Origin: JAYQKL01 sp038142705
Lineage (GTDB): Bacteria; Pseudomonadota; Alphaproteobacteria; RS24
DNA: 64,000 bases
Assembly (NCBI GenBank): GCA_965217015.1
Contig: OZ244224.1
Span: forward strand, 1,612,001 to 1,676,000
Direction: 5' to 3'
In this document: positions 51,840-60,658 of the stretch, in pieces
Layout of the letters: each line of letters opens with the position of its first letter
Numbering within the stretch: the first letter of the stretch is position 1
The notes under the pieces: model-generated
The model's input: the letters and a program-made list of their open reading frames with translations, nothing else
Told to the model about the DNA's origin: nothing
Database searches by the model: none
Translations under genes and position numbers: made by a program

Positions 51840-52550
51840 ATGTCTGATTTTGACAATATCCAAACGTCAACGGCATCAAGTCAAGCCCAAGCCGTTAATG
51901 AAGGGCTTCGTATCTATATGAGCAAAGTCTATAACCATATGGCGATTGGCCTATTGGTAACGGCTTTGGTTGCTTATTTTGGCGCGTCATCTGGTATTTA
52001 TTACCAAATCGCAAGCACGCCGCTTATTTGGGTGGTGATGTTTGCCCCGCTTGTTATGGCGATTTATTTCTCCGTGCGCATTATGAAAATGAGCTTTGCG
52101 AAAGCCAGAGGTCTTTTCTACACATATTCAGCCATGATGGGGCTGTCTTTGTCTTATGTGTTTTTGGCCTATACAGGTGAGAGCGTCACCACGACATTTT
52201 TGGTCACCGCCGCCTCTTTTGGCGCGCTGAGCCTTTATGGTTACACAACCAAGCGGGATTTATCAGCTTTTGGTTCGTTTTTAATTATGGGTCTGTTTGG
52301 CATTATATTGGCGTCGATTGTTAATCTTTTCATCGCCAGTTCAGCCTTGCATTTCGCGATTTCGGTTCTGGGTGTGCTGCTATTTGCTGGCCTGACCGCT
52401 TATGACACGCAAGATATTAAGCGGATTTATCATGCTGGTGATAGTCGTGAAGTCGCCGAGAAAAAAGCGATTTATGGCTCGTTTCGTCTTTACCTTGATT
52501 TCATCAATATGTTTTTGTTCCTGTTGCAATTTTTGGGCAACCGCGAATAG
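51840..52550 (+). CDS. Bax inhibitor-1/YbhL-like membrane protein
   Basis: A 236-residue protein with seven hydrophobic segments. The N-terminus SQAQAVNEGLRIYMSKVYNHMAIGLLVTALVAYF and the late GLTAYDTQDIKRIYHA, with two Asp residues in the membrane pore region, are the family marks. In other organisms BI-1 proteins form a calcium/proton leak. I chose the ATG at 51840, with AAAGAGG eight bases upstream; the frame extends to 51783 without need. A strong terminator follows 22 bp after the stop. Confidence 0.94.
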   Translation: MSDFDNIQTSTASSQAQAVNEGLRIYMSKVYNHMAIGLLVTALVAYFGASSGIYYQIASTPLIWVVMFAPLVMAIYFSVRIMKMSFAKARGLFYTYSAMMGLSLSYVFLAYTGESVTTTFLVTAASFGALSLYGYTTKRDLSAFGSFLIMGLFGIILASIVNLFIASSALHFAISVLGVLLFAGLTAYDTQDIKRIYHAGDSREVAEKKAIYGSFRLYLDFINMFLFLLQFLGNRE

Positions 52551-52572
52551 ATTTATTTGAGATTAAGAAATC

Positions 52573-52614
52573 AAACCCCCATTGTTTTATAAAAACGACA
52601 ATGGGGGTTTTTTT
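52573..52614. terminator. Rho-independent terminator after the BI-1 gene
   Basis: A 13-bp perfect stem (52573-52585 with 52598-52610) around a twelve-base AT-rich loop, followed by a T run on the plus strand. It ends right at the stop of the convergent membrane-protein gene. Confidence 0.9.
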
Positions 52615-53623
52615 ATAGGGCGGGCAAAAGCGCCTGCATGGATTGCGGCAATTTACTAACCAAAAACTTGCGGGTGCTGTGCCAAAAGGCTGAAAGCAAT
52701 AACAGCCCACTGCCAATGACAAATGCCGTCAGCATGATGCCGGTTTCTACCAAACCATAATTAAAGAAAATGGATTGCAGCGCATAAAGCGCATAGAACA
52801 GCCCTGAGACCATGAGTGCGCGACGGTCAATGCAAATTGATAAGAGCGAAATCAAGACATATATTCCGATGATGAAACCAGCACCCATTAACCCATCAGC
52901 CTGTGGGCTTTCCAATAAATAGGTGAAAGGCGGGTGTATGAGCAATGGTGCAGCTAAGAAATGCAGCCAGAAGGCGCTATCGGAACGATAGGTCAGGCGG
53001 CCCCTGTCGCTTAAGTCACACATCATGGCTGCCAGCAAAACGGCCAGTCCGCCAATAAATAAAATGCTGCGGAAATATTCCGACAGGCTTGGGAAAGAAT
53101 AGAGCAGCGTGGAGATGCCCAGTGCTAATACAGCCCCCGCCCCAAGCGCGGGCGTGATGGGTACACGAAACCGATACCAATGAAGAAAGGCGGCAATCCC
53201 TGCCGCAAGCGAGGAGGTGATTAAATTAACGCGCTCTGTATCGATTGAAAAAGTGCCAGGCGCGACATCTGTCGCTTTCATCGCGCAATAAACAAAAGCG
53301 AAAAGCAAGGTGATAGAGGGCAGCGCCAAATGCCGCTTGCGGGAAAAATATTCTGCCAACCCCCATGTTAGGCCCGCGGTCAGAATAAAATTGATTTGAT
53401 TGGAGAAATATAGCCCCAATAAGCCATGCCCCGCCCAGATGACCAGCAGGCAGGCAAAGCTCACGAAAATATCATTAAAGCTGGTGATAAAGCGAAAATT
53501 TTCTTCATCGATGGCAGGGCCGTGATGGCGCTCTGCCACAAAGCGGCGAAAACTCTCAACCTGTGCGGGTTTCAAAATGCCCGCTTTTTCTGCAGCTGTT
53601 AAATCTTCTTCTGTATAGGCCAT
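52613..53623 (-). CDS. Hypothetical inner-membrane protein, about ten spans
   Basis: A 336-residue protein with a short charged N-terminus (MAYTEEDLTAAEKAGILKPA, DEENFRFITSFNDIF) and then about ten hydrophobic segments, roughly at 52-73, 77-93, 98-117, 131-149, 156-177, 183-202, 216-237, 244-265, 269-287 and 293-315. I do not recognise a confident family; it resembles DUF2157/DUF4401-type membrane proteins only loosely. No catalytic motif is visible. It sits directly upstream (17 bp) on the same strand as DUF2794. Confidence 0.7.
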   Translation of the reverse strand: MAYTEEDLTAAEKAGILKPAQVESFRRFVAERHHGPAIDEENFRFITSFNDIFVSFACLLVIWAGHGLLGLYFSNQINFILTAGLTWGLAEYFSRKRHLALPSITLLFAFVYCAMKATDVAPGTFSIDTERVNLITSSLAAGIAAFLHWYRFRVPITPALGAGAVLALGISTLLYSFPSLSEYFRSILFIGGLAVLLAAMMCDLSDRGRLTYRSDSAFWLHFLAAPLLIHPPFTYLLESPQADGLMGAGFIIGIYVLISLLSICIDRRALMVSGLFYALYALQSIFFNYGLVETGIMLTAFVIGSGLLLLSAFWHSTRKFLVSKLPQSMQALLPAL

Positions 53624-53639
53624 GTGGTTAAGCTCACCT

Positions 53640-54017
53640 TCATTTTAGTTTTAAGGCTTGTTTATCTAAAAACTCCAAAAGCCGTTCAAGGTGATTGCCG
53701 CGTTTCAACACATGACCATGCGCATTTACGACAGCATATAGCCCCTGCCGTCGTAGGGCGGGAGTTTTTTCAATCCGAAATTGCGGCATATCATGGCTGT
53801 TTTTGAAAACGCTGAACACGGCCATATTGCGCGTGGCATCAATGGCATAATCGCGCCAGCGCCCTTGCGCGACATGGCGTCCATATAAACCTAAAAGCCT
53901 GTTGAGTTCTTCGCGGTGCCACATAATGTGTCGTGGGGCGGCTTTTCTTGCGCGCGCTTCCTGCTCATAAGCATTGCCAATAAAAGATATTTGGTTGCGG
54001 GCAAGTGACTGTGACAT
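53640..54017 (-). CDS. DUF2794 family protein
   Basis: A 125-residue protein. WHREELNRLLGLYGRHVAQG followed by RWRDYAIDATRNMAVFSVF and FRIEKTPALRRQGLYAVVNAHG are the standard DUF2794 block, found beside acnA in many Alphaproteobacteria. The ATG at 54017 gives the usual N-terminus MSQSLARN; the longer frame (54071) runs into the acnA terminator. Its function is unknown; the fold may be small alpha/beta. Confidence 0.88.
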   Translation of the reverse strand: MSQSLARNQISFIGNAYEQEARARKAAPRHIMWHREELNRLLGLYGRHVAQGRWRDYAIDATRNMAVFSVFKNSHDMPQFRIEKTPALRRQGLYAVVNAHGHVLKRGNHLERLLEFLDKQALKLK

Positions 54018-54054
54018 AGCAAAATCTTGCCCTGTTTTGAGTGTGAGTGCAAAT

Positions 54055-54084
54055 AAAAACACCGCCCTCAAGGAGCGGTGTTTT
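54055..54084 (-). terminator. Rho-independent terminator after acnA
   Basis: A 10-bp perfect stem (54056-54065 with 54075-54084). On the minus strand it is followed by a T-rich run, so it terminates acnA transcription before the DUF2794 gene. Confidence 0.82.
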
Positions 54085-54106
54085 CAATATGATATTTGAA
54101 TTTGGG

Positions 54107-56845
54107 CTAGGCTGCCGCGAGCTGACGCAATACAAATTGCAAAATGCCGCCGCTTTGGAAGTAATCCACCTCATCAGCCGTATCAATGCGTCCAAGCAAT
54201 TCGACTTTCTGCTTTTTGCCATTTTTACGGGTGATGACCATTGTGAATTTTTGGCGCGGTTTAATCGTGCCGTCTAATCCCTCAATCGTGACAGTTTCTG
54301 TGCCATCAAGTTTCAGCTTGGCCCAGCCCATATCGCCTGTAAACTGCAAGGGCGCGACACCCATGCCGACAAGGTTCGAGCGGTGAATCCGCTCAAAGCT
54401 TTCAGCCACAACGGCGCGCACACCCAAAAGCCGTGTGCCTTTAGCCGCCCAGTCACGGCTAGAGCCAGTGCCATATTCTTTACCAGCAAACACAACCAAT
54501 GGAGTTGATTTCTTGGCATATTCAATGGCGGCATCATAAATCGACATGACCTTATTGGCAGGCTGCAATTTGGTGAAGCCGCCCTCAGTGCCAGGTGCCA
54601 TATGGTTGCGAATACGGATATTGGCGAAAGTGCCGCGCATCATGACTTCATGATTGCCGCGCCGTGAGCCATATGAATTAAAATCAATGGCTTTTACTTT
54701 ATTCTTTTTCAAATAAAGGCCAGCCGGACTATCCGCTTTAATCGCGCCCGCAGGCGAAATATGGTCAGTGGTGATGCTGTCGCCAAGCAAAGCCAAAATG
54801 CGGGCATTCTCAACCGGTGCTACTGCGGCAGGGCCTTCGCCCAAACCGTCAAAGAAGCTTGGTTTTTGCACATAGGTTGACTTTTTATCCCATGCAAAAG
54901 TCTGGCCTTTGGCGGGCTTGATTTTGCGCCAGCCAGCATCGCCTTTGAACACATCTTTATAACGCTCACGGAACATGGCAGGGGTTACGCATTTGCGCAC
55001 TGTATCGGCAATTTCTTTCGTGCTTGGCCAAATATCAGAGAGATAAACAGGCTGGCCTTTTTTGTCCGTGCCAATCGGGTCTGTTGCCAAATTGATATTG
55101 ACCGAACCCGCCAGCGCATAGGCGACCACCAACATGGGAGAAGCCAGATAATTGGCCCGCACATCTTGGCTGACTCGACCCTCGAAATTCCGGTTGCCTG
55201 ATAGCACAGAGGTGACGACCAAATCATTTTCATTCACCGCTTTTGAAATAGGGGCAGGCAATGGGCCTGAATTCCCGATGCAAGTTGTGCAGCCATAGCC
55301 GACCAGATTAAAGCCAAGCTTATTCAAATCTTTTTGCAGATTTGCTTTTTTCAGATAATCCGTCACCACCTGAGAGCCAGGCGCCAGAGAGGTCTTAACC
55401 CAAGGCTTTACTTTCAAGCCTTTGGCGGCGGCATTGCGGGCCACCAGACCTGCCCCCAGCATAACAGATGGGTTTGAGGTATTGGTGCAAGAGGTGATGG
55501 CCGCGATGACCACATCGCCATGGCCTAAATCATGATTGGTGCCGCGCACTTTGACGCGCTTATCAGCCTCTTTTTTCTTAACGCCCAAATCATTTAATGC
55601 GGTGGCAAAGTTTTCCGGCATAGCGTCAAGCAACACACGGTCTTGCGGGCGTTTCGGGCCAGCAAGGCTTGGCTTAATGGTATTTAGATCCAAAGACAAG
55701 GTTGAGGTGAAAACCGGATCGGGTGAATTTTTCGTCCGATACATGCCCTGTGCTTTGGCGTATTTTTCGACCAAATCAATGCGGGCTTTTTTGCGCCCTG
55801 TGGCTTTGAGATAAGATAATGTGTCGCTATCGACTGGGAAGAAACCGCAAGTCGCGCCATATTCTGGTGCCATATTGGCAATCGTGGCTTGGTCTTCAAG
55901 CGATAAATGGTCAAGGCCAGGCCCGTAAAATTCGACAAATTTACCAACCACACCTTTTTTGCGCAGCATTTCCACAATGGTCAGCACCAAATCTGTCGCT
56001 GTCGCGCCTTCAGGCAATTTACCGCTGAGCTTGAAGCCAATCACTTCTGGCAGCAACATTGAAATAGGCTGGCCCAGCATAGCGGCTTCGGCTTCAATAC
56101 CACCAACACCCCAGCCCAAAACAGCCATGCCATTAACCATTGTTGTGTGGCTATCTGTGCCAACCAGCGTGTCTGGATAAGCAACCTCAACGGTTTTGCC
56201 TTTGATTTTTTCTTTGCGTGTCCAAACAGTCTGCGCCAGATTTTCCAAATTCACCTGATGGCAAATCCCTGTGCCAGGCGGTACAACGCGGAAATTTTCA
56301 AAGGCTTCACTGCCCCAGCGCAGAAACTCATAACGCTCGCCATTGCGCTGATATTCCAAATCAACATTTTGTTTCAGCGCATTATTGGTGCCAAAATTAT
56401 CAACCATGACGGAGTGGTCAATGACCAAATCAACGGGTGTGAGTGGGTTAATTTTTTTCGTGTCACCGCCAATATCCGCCATTGCGTTGCGCATGCTGGC
56501 CAAATCAACAACGGCTGGCACGCCGGTGAAATCCTGCATCAAAACCCGCGCTGGACGATAAGCAATTTCGCGGTTTGATTTGCGCCGTGTCATCCAGCTT
56601 TTGACCGCTTTAATATCAGCCGCTTTAACTGTGCGCCCATCTTCAAAGCGCAAAAGGTTTTCCAGCAAAACTTTCATTGAATTGGGCAGGCGGGAAATGC
56701 CGTCTAGGCCATTTTTTTCTGCCGCTTTTAGGCTGTAATAAACATAAGATTTATTACCAACTTTGAGCGTTTTGCGCGCGCCAAAACTATTTGGGTGCGT
56801 ATCGGTTGCGGTTGTTTTGGGAGAAGCTTTCTTGCCAGTAGCCAT
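54107..56845 (-). CDS. acnA: Aconitate hydratase A
   Basis: A 912-residue [4Fe-4S] TCA-cycle enzyme. Cluster cysteines are in AITSCTNTSNPSVML and GYGCTTCIGNSGPL; the substrate-binding blocks VGTDSHTTMVNGMAVLGWGV and GSSRDWAAKGTRLLG are intact. The ATG at 56845, with AAGGAAAG upstream, gives the usual start MATGKKASPKTTATD before SFGARKTL; the frame opens at 56917 without support. Next to it is ccmABCDG (divergent), a frequent alphaproteobacterial neighbourhood. Confidence 0.97.
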   Translation of the reverse strand: MATGKKASPKTTATDTHPNSFGARKTLKVGNKSYVYYSLKAAEKNGLDGISRLPNSMKVLLENLLRFEDGRTVKAADIKAVKSWMTRRKSNREIAYRPARVLMQDFTGVPAVVDLASMRNAMADIGGDTKKINPLTPVDLVIDHSVMVDNFGTNNALKQNVDLEYQRNGERYEFLRWGSEAFENFRVVPPGTGICHQVNLENLAQTVWTRKEKIKGKTVEVAYPDTLVGTDSHTTMVNGMAVLGWGVGGIEAEAAMLGQPISMLLPEVIGFKLSGKLPEGATATDLVLTIVEMLRKKGVVGKFVEFYGPGLDHLSLEDQATIANMAPEYGATCGFFPVDSDTLSYLKATGRKKARIDLVEKYAKAQGMYRTKNSPDPVFTSTLSLDLNTIKPSLAGPKRPQDRVLLDAMPENFATALNDLGVKKKEADKRVKVRGTNHDLGHGDVVIAAITSCTNTSNPSVMLGAGLVARNAAAKGLKVKPWVKTSLAPGSQVVTDYLKKANLQKDLNKLGFNLVGYGCTTCIGNSGPLPAPISKAVNENDLVVTSVLSGNRNFEGRVSQDVRANYLASPMLVVAYALAGSVNINLATDPIGTDKKGQPVYLSDIWPSTKEIADTVRKCVTPAMFRERYKDVFKGDAGWRKIKPAKGQTFAWDKKSTYVQKPSFFDGLGEGPAAVAPVENARILALLGDSITTDHISPAGAIKADSPAGLYLKKNKVKAIDFNSYGSRRGNHEVMMRGTFANIRIRNHMAPGTEGGFTKLQPANKVMSIYDAAIEYAKKSTPLVVFAGKEYGTGSSRDWAAKGTRLLGVRAVVAESFERIHRSNLVGMGVAPLQFTGDMGWAKLKLDGTETVTIEGLDGTIKPRQKFTMVITRKNGKKQKVELLGRIDTADEVDYFQSGGILQFVLRQLAAA

Positions 56846-57030
56846 TTTGTCTTTCCTTATTATCAAGCGCGTCATTTCATGAAGCGCAAATAAATAAATG
56901 CTTAAACGTGGGCGCAATATACTGGTCTTTTACAAAAAATCCAATTCAAAATAATCCAGCATTCACAAAGCGCATCTCATGGTTTTGAGTTTTGTTCATG
57001 CGCGCCGCATGTCGGGCGGGCGTGGTGATG

Positions 57031-57043
57031 TGTTTTCAAAACA
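57031..57043. promoter_or_regulatory. Palindrome TGTTTTCAAAACA in the acnA-ccmA gap
   Basis: Six-base arms around a single C, in the 257-bp divergent region between acnA and ccmA. It may be an operator; nothing in the window identifies the regulator. Confidence 0.35.
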
Positions 57044-57102
57044 TTTAGAGAAACACTTAGATAAATATAGCCGTATAGAACAAGATTGAGTATGTTACAT
57101 CG

Positions 57103-57756
57103 ATGATGGATAAAGCGGTTACATTTGCGCCCTATGATGCTGAAAAAGTGTTTTTATCAGCTCGCCAGCTTGGTTGCCAGCGCGGCGGACGGGTGTTGTT
57201 TCAAGGGCTTGATTTTGACCTTAAAGCGGGAGAGGTGGTGGCGCTTCATGGTATGAATGGGAGCGGTAAAACCTCTCTTTTGCGCATGATTGCAGGGTTG
57301 CTTGCCATAGCTGACGGTGCGCTCAACGCCCCGCCAGCGCTGTCCATGCATTATATCGCGCATCAAAGCGGCCTGTCGCCGCGCCTGACGGTGTCAGAGA
57401 TTTTGCGCTTTTGGCAAAACTGGCTCGGCATGGGGACGGCTCCAGCTTTAGATGTCGAGGCGGCACTGGCGCATTTGGGGCTGGGCGCGCAGGCTGACCA
57501 TATGAGTGGGGAATTATCGGCAGGGCAAAAACGCCGCCTGGCATTGGCGCGTTTATTGGTTGCGCCGCGCCCTATTTGGTTGCTTGATGAGCCCACCACC
57601 GCCTTGGACGCCGCGGGCCAAAAAACATTGCAAAATTTGATTGAAAGCCACCTTGCCGCCAATGGATTGGTGATGATGGCCACGCATGACCAGCCAGTTT
57701 ATGTGAGCCAAAAAATTCAGTTACCAGAAACGGGAGGGCAGCTGCATGGCGTCTAA
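57103..57756 (+). CDS. ccmA: Haem exporter ATP-binding protein CcmA
   Basis: A 217-residue ABC ATPase of the cytochrome c maturation system I. Walker A ALHGMNGSGKTSLLRM, signature ELSAGQKRRLALARLL and Walker B WLLDEPTTALD are intact; MMATHDQPVY is the H-loop. Together with CcmB, CcmC and CcmD it forms the complex that releases haem-loaded CcmE. Two Met codons open the frame (57103, 57106). The stop overlaps ccmB by 11 bases. Confidence 0.94.
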   Translation: MMDKAVTFAPYDAEKVFLSARQLGCQRGGRVLFQGLDFDLKAGEVVALHGMNGSGKTSLLRMIAGLLAIADGALNAPPALSMHYIAHQSGLSPRLTVSEILRFWQNWLGMGTAPALDVEAALAHLGLGAQADHMSGELSAGQKRRLALARLLVAPRPIWLLDEPTTALDAAGQKTLQNLIESHLAANGLVMMATHDQPVYVSQKIQLPETGGQLHGV

Positions 57757-58429
57757 CAAAGCTGTTTTATCCCCTTTAATGCATTTGCTGCGGCGTGATA
57801 TTAAGCTCAGTTTTCGCGGCAATAGCACGGGGCTGACGCTTGGCTTTTTCTTTATCGCGCTGACTTTTATCCCTTTTGGTTTGGGGCCTGATTTAGCACT
57901 TTTGCAAAAACTCGCGCCAGGTCTGCTTTGGGTTGCTTTATGTTTGTCGGTTTTATTATCGCTTGAACATATGTTTCAAGCCGATATTGAAGAAGGCGGG
58001 TTTGACCAGTTTCTGCTCTCGCCTGTGCCGCTTGAGCTTATTTGTTTCACCAAGGCTTTGGCGCATTGGGTGGCGGTGGCTTTACCATTGGTTATTGTGT
58101 CGCCGCTTGGGGGGATATTCTTGAATATTCGCCCGCAAGATATGTTTATTTTAATCATGGTTCTGATGGCGGGCAGTTTGGCGTTAAGCTTTTTGGGCAT
58201 GGTTGGTGCGGCATTGGCAGCCAGTATTGTGCGGAGTGGTTTTTTAGCGGCTCTTTTGGTGATGCCGCTTTATGTGCCTATTTTAATTTTCGGCAGCACG
58301 GCCTTAGCAAAAGCTTTTCAGGGCGGCGCGGTTGGGTCTGAATTAACGCTTTTGATTTTAATGGGTTTGGCCGCAGGGTTTTTAACCCCGCTTGCCGCCG
58401 CCGCCGCGTTACGCGCGCGTTTAATGTAA
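57746..58429 (+). CDS. ccmB: Haem exporter membrane protein CcmB
   Basis: A 227-residue protein with about six hydrophobic segments and the CcmB marks FRGNSTGLTLGFFFIAL, LLSLEHMFQADIEEGGFDQF and PLELICFTKALAHWVAV. It is the membrane part of the CcmAB transporter. Its ATG lies inside the end of ccmA. The gap to ccmC is about 90 bp. Confidence 0.94.
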   Translation: MASNKAVLSPLMHLLRRDIKLSFRGNSTGLTLGFFFIALTFIPFGLGPDLALLQKLAPGLLWVALCLSVLLSLEHMFQADIEEGGFDQFLLSPVPLELICFTKALAHWVAVALPLVIVSPLGGIFLNIRPQDMFILIMVLMAGSLALSFLGMVGAALAASIVRSGFLAALLVMPLYVPILIFGSTALAKAFQGGAVGSELTLLILMGLAAGFLTPLAAAAALRARLM

Positions 58430-58520
58430 GGTGTCGCGTGATGCCGATAAGAATAGCATGCCACAATTTGCCGCTTTTGCGCAGGTTTGACACGAGTGAG
58501 AGAAAGTTTTAAGACGCGAT

Positions 58521-59306
58521 ATGTTTGGATATGCCAACCCCACAAAATTTATGCGACTGGTCGCCCGCCTGCATCTCCCGCTTTGGGGGCTGGCGGTTAT
58601 TTTGCTGGGCATTGGCTTATATTTGAGCTTCACCGCGCCTGAAGATTACCAACAAGGCACGACAGTTCGGATTATGTTTATCCATGTGCCCAGCGCGTGG
58701 TTGGCCTTGTTTGGATACAGCTTCATCACCATTGCAAGCATTGCCGGATTGGTTTGGCGCCACCCGCTCGGGCATTTTGCCGCCCGCGCCGCCGCGCCGA
58801 TTGGCGCAAGCTTCACCTTGATTTGCCTTGTCACAGGCGCACTTTGGGGCCAGCCTATGTGGGGCACTTGGTGGGTGTGGGACGCGAGGCTGACATCTGT
58901 TCTGGTGTTGTTTTTCATTTATCTTGGCTATATGGCGATATGGCGGGCAATTGATGAGCCTTTACAGGCCGCAAAAAGCGCCGCTATTTTAGCCATTGTT
59001 GGCTTTGTGAATGTGCCGATTGTCAAATTCTCAGTCGATTGGTGGAACACGCTGCATCAGCCGGCCAGTGTTTCCAGATTGGCGGCACCCGCGATACATT
59101 CTGATTTATTGTGGCCATTATTGGTCATGAGCGCGGCTTTTATGGCGCTGTTTTTTGCACTATGGGTCACGCGGGTGCAAACCGAAATCTGGCGTCAACG
59201 CGCGCGCGCGCGGCGGCTGGGTGTGGTTTTATTTCGCGAGGATAATCCAACCAGCTCAGCTAATCGCTCAGAGAACAGCTCAGAGAACAGCTCAGAGAAC
59301 AAATAA
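58521..59306 (+). CDS. ccmC: Haem exporter membrane protein CcmC
   Basis: A 261-residue protein with about six spans. The tryptophan-rich haem-binding segment MWGTWWVWDARLTS is clear, with a conserved His in MFIHVPSAW and another in NTLHQPAS. CcmC loads haem on the CcmE chaperone in the periplasm. The C-terminus carries a polar extension NRSENSSENSSENK built from 12-bp tandem repeats (59268-59303), longer than in most members. Confidence 0.95.
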   Translation: MFGYANPTKFMRLVARLHLPLWGLAVILLGIGLYLSFTAPEDYQQGTTVRIMFIHVPSAWLALFGYSFITIASIAGLVWRHPLGHFAARAAAPIGASFTLICLVTGALWGQPMWGTWWVWDARLTSVLVLFFIYLGYMAIWRAIDEPLQAAKSAAILAIVGFVNVPIVKFSVDWWNTLHQPASVSRLAAPAIHSDLLWPLLVMSAAFMALFFALWVTRVQTEIWRQRARARRLGVVLFREDNPTSSANRSENSSENSSENK

Positions 59307-59330
59307 GGATACAGATAAGGACACAGATAA
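59268..59330. repeat. Two adjacent 12-bp tandem repeats, ccmC end and ccmD leader
   Basis: TCAGAGAACAGC occurs three times (59268-59303, last copy changed at its end) inside the ccmC terminus. After the stop, GGATACAGATAA and GGACACAGATAA (59307-59330) form a second 12-bp pair that ends on the A of the ccmD ATG. Confidence 0.9.
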
Positions 59331-59500
59331 TGAGTTACGGGTTTTTCATCATCACCAGCTATCTTGTTACCTTTGGTGTTTTGGTGTGTTTAATCGGTGT
59401 GAGTTGGCGCGCTTATCGTGAAGAAAAAAATCGCCATCTTGCTTATCAAGCGCAACGCGCTGATAAGATTGCCGTTAAGAATGCTGGTAAAAATGATTAA
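59330..59500 (+). CDS. ccmD: Haem exporter protein CcmD (56 residues)
   Basis: A short ORF between ccmC and ccmG. The product is MSYGFFIITSYLVTFGVLVC followed by LIGVSWRAYREEKNRHLAYQ: one membrane span, then a charged helix with conserved Tyr-Arg, the CcmD pattern. CcmD stabilises the release complex formed by CcmABC and holo-CcmE. GATAAGGACACAG precedes the ATG. The stop overlaps ccmG by eight bases. At 57 codons it falls below many gene-caller cutoffs. Confidence 0.85.
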   Translation: MSYGFFIITSYLVTFGVLVCLIGVSWRAYREEKNRHLAYQAQRADKIAVKNAGKND

Positions 59501-60008
59501 GCCGCGCCAAAATTTTTTGCGCCTGCTGCCGCTTTTGATTTTTATAGGCCTGATTGTGATATTCGCAATTGGCTTGCAAAAGGGTGATCCCTCCAAATTG
59601 CCAAGCGTTTTGCAAAATCGGCCTTTGCCAGATTTCCAATTGACGGATTTATCGAGCGCGCAAGTGCTGGCAAACGCACCCGCTTTGATAAATGTTTGGG
59701 CAAGTTGGTGTGCGCCATGTCGTGATGAGCACCCGCTTTTGATGAATCTCGCGGCGCAAAATATCCCTGTTTTTGGCGTGAATTATAAAGATGACCCACA
59801 AGCCGCGGCACGGTTTTTGGCCAGTCTGGGTGACCCTTATACAGCATCTGGTTCTGATATTGACGGCACGCTTTCAATGAATTTAGGTGTTTATGGTGTG
59901 CCAGAAACTTTTGTCATTGGGCCGCAAGGCACTATTTTGTATCGGCATACAGGTCCATTAACCGAGGCGGTGATACAAGATAAAATTATGCCGGTTTTTA
60001 ATCAGTAA
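59493..60008 (+). CDS. ccmG: Thiol:disulfide interchange protein CcmG/DsbE
   Basis: A 171-residue periplasmic thioredoxin-like protein with an N-terminal anchor (LLPLLIFIGLIVIFAIGL). The active site is NVWASWCAPCRDEHP (CxxC), followed by the CcmG-type acidic loop FGVNYKDDPQAA and the cis-Pro in YGVPETFVI. It reduces apocytochrome c cysteines before haem attachment. I chose the ATG at 59493, overlapping the ccmD stop; alternatives lie at 59481 and 59418. CcmE, CcmF and CcmH are not in this window. Confidence 0.93.
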   Translation: MIKPRQNFLRLLPLLIFIGLIVIFAIGLQKGDPSKLPSVLQNRPLPDFQLTDLSSAQVLANAPALINVWASWCAPCRDEHPLLMNLAAQNIPVFGVNYKDDPQAAARFLASLGDPYTASGSDIDGTLSMNLGVYGVPETFVIGPQGTILYRHTGPLTEAVIQDKIMPVFNQ

Positions 60009-60057
60009 AATTTCACGCATGATACGCCGTACCCTATAAGTCAGATTGGATAAAACA

Positions 60058-60639
60058 GTGTTTAAAGATAAATCACGAGACTATGAAACCGAAATGCGTT
60101 TTTCCAAACGCAAAGCTGATGGTGATGATATTCAGCGCCAGATTTGCGATAGCTGCGGTTTTATCAATTATGAAAACCCGAAAATTGTTGCTGGCGTGGT
60201 TGCGGTCTGGGAGCGCAAAATTTTATTATGCAAACGCAATATTGAGCCGCGTAAAGGTTATTGGACTTTGCCTGCGGGCTTTATGGAGCAGCGCGAGACC
60301 ACGCAACAAGCCGCTGCGCGCGAAGCCTATGAGGAAGCGCGCGCCGATATTGAAGTTGGCGATTTATTGGCGATTTATAATATTGCGCGGATTTCACAAG
60401 TGCAGATTTTCTATCGCGGCAAGCTCACCAATCCGCAGGTTGAGGCCGGGCCAGAAAGCATGGAGGTTGGTTTGTTTGAGTGGGACGAAATCCCATGGGA
60501 CGAGTTGGCGTTTCCTAGTGTCTATTGGGCTTTGCAATATTATCGCGAAACACAAGCGCTCCATTATTTTCCACCTGCGCGGGAGCCTGATGATTGGTTC
60601 AAAACACCGGGTTTTGAAAACCTTGTCGGTGAGGCCTGA
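60058..60639 (+). CDS. Nudix hydrolase with N-terminal Cys motif
   Basis: A 193-residue protein. A small Cys-containing segment (ICDSCGFINYENPKIV, a CxxC half of a zinc-ribbon-like start) precedes the Nudix domain; the Nudix box reads GFMEQRETTQQAAAREAYEEARADI with all key residues (G, E, R, E, E-E). It hydrolyses a nucleoside-diphosphate-linked compound; specificity is not evident. I take a GTG at 60058 as the start; a TTG at 60046 or ATG at 60094 is possible. It is convergent with the ispZ-like gene. Confidence 0.87.
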   Translation: MFKDKSRDYETEMRFSKRKADGDDIQRQICDSCGFINYENPKIVAGVVAVWERKILLCKRNIEPRKGYWTLPAGFMEQRETTQQAAAREAYEEARADIEVGDLLAIYNIARISQVQIFYRGKLTNPQVEAGPESMEVGLFEWDEIPWDELAFPSVYWALQYYRETQALHYFPPAREPDDWFKTPGFENLVGEA

Positions 60640-60658
60640 TAAAAGGCCTAATATAAAT

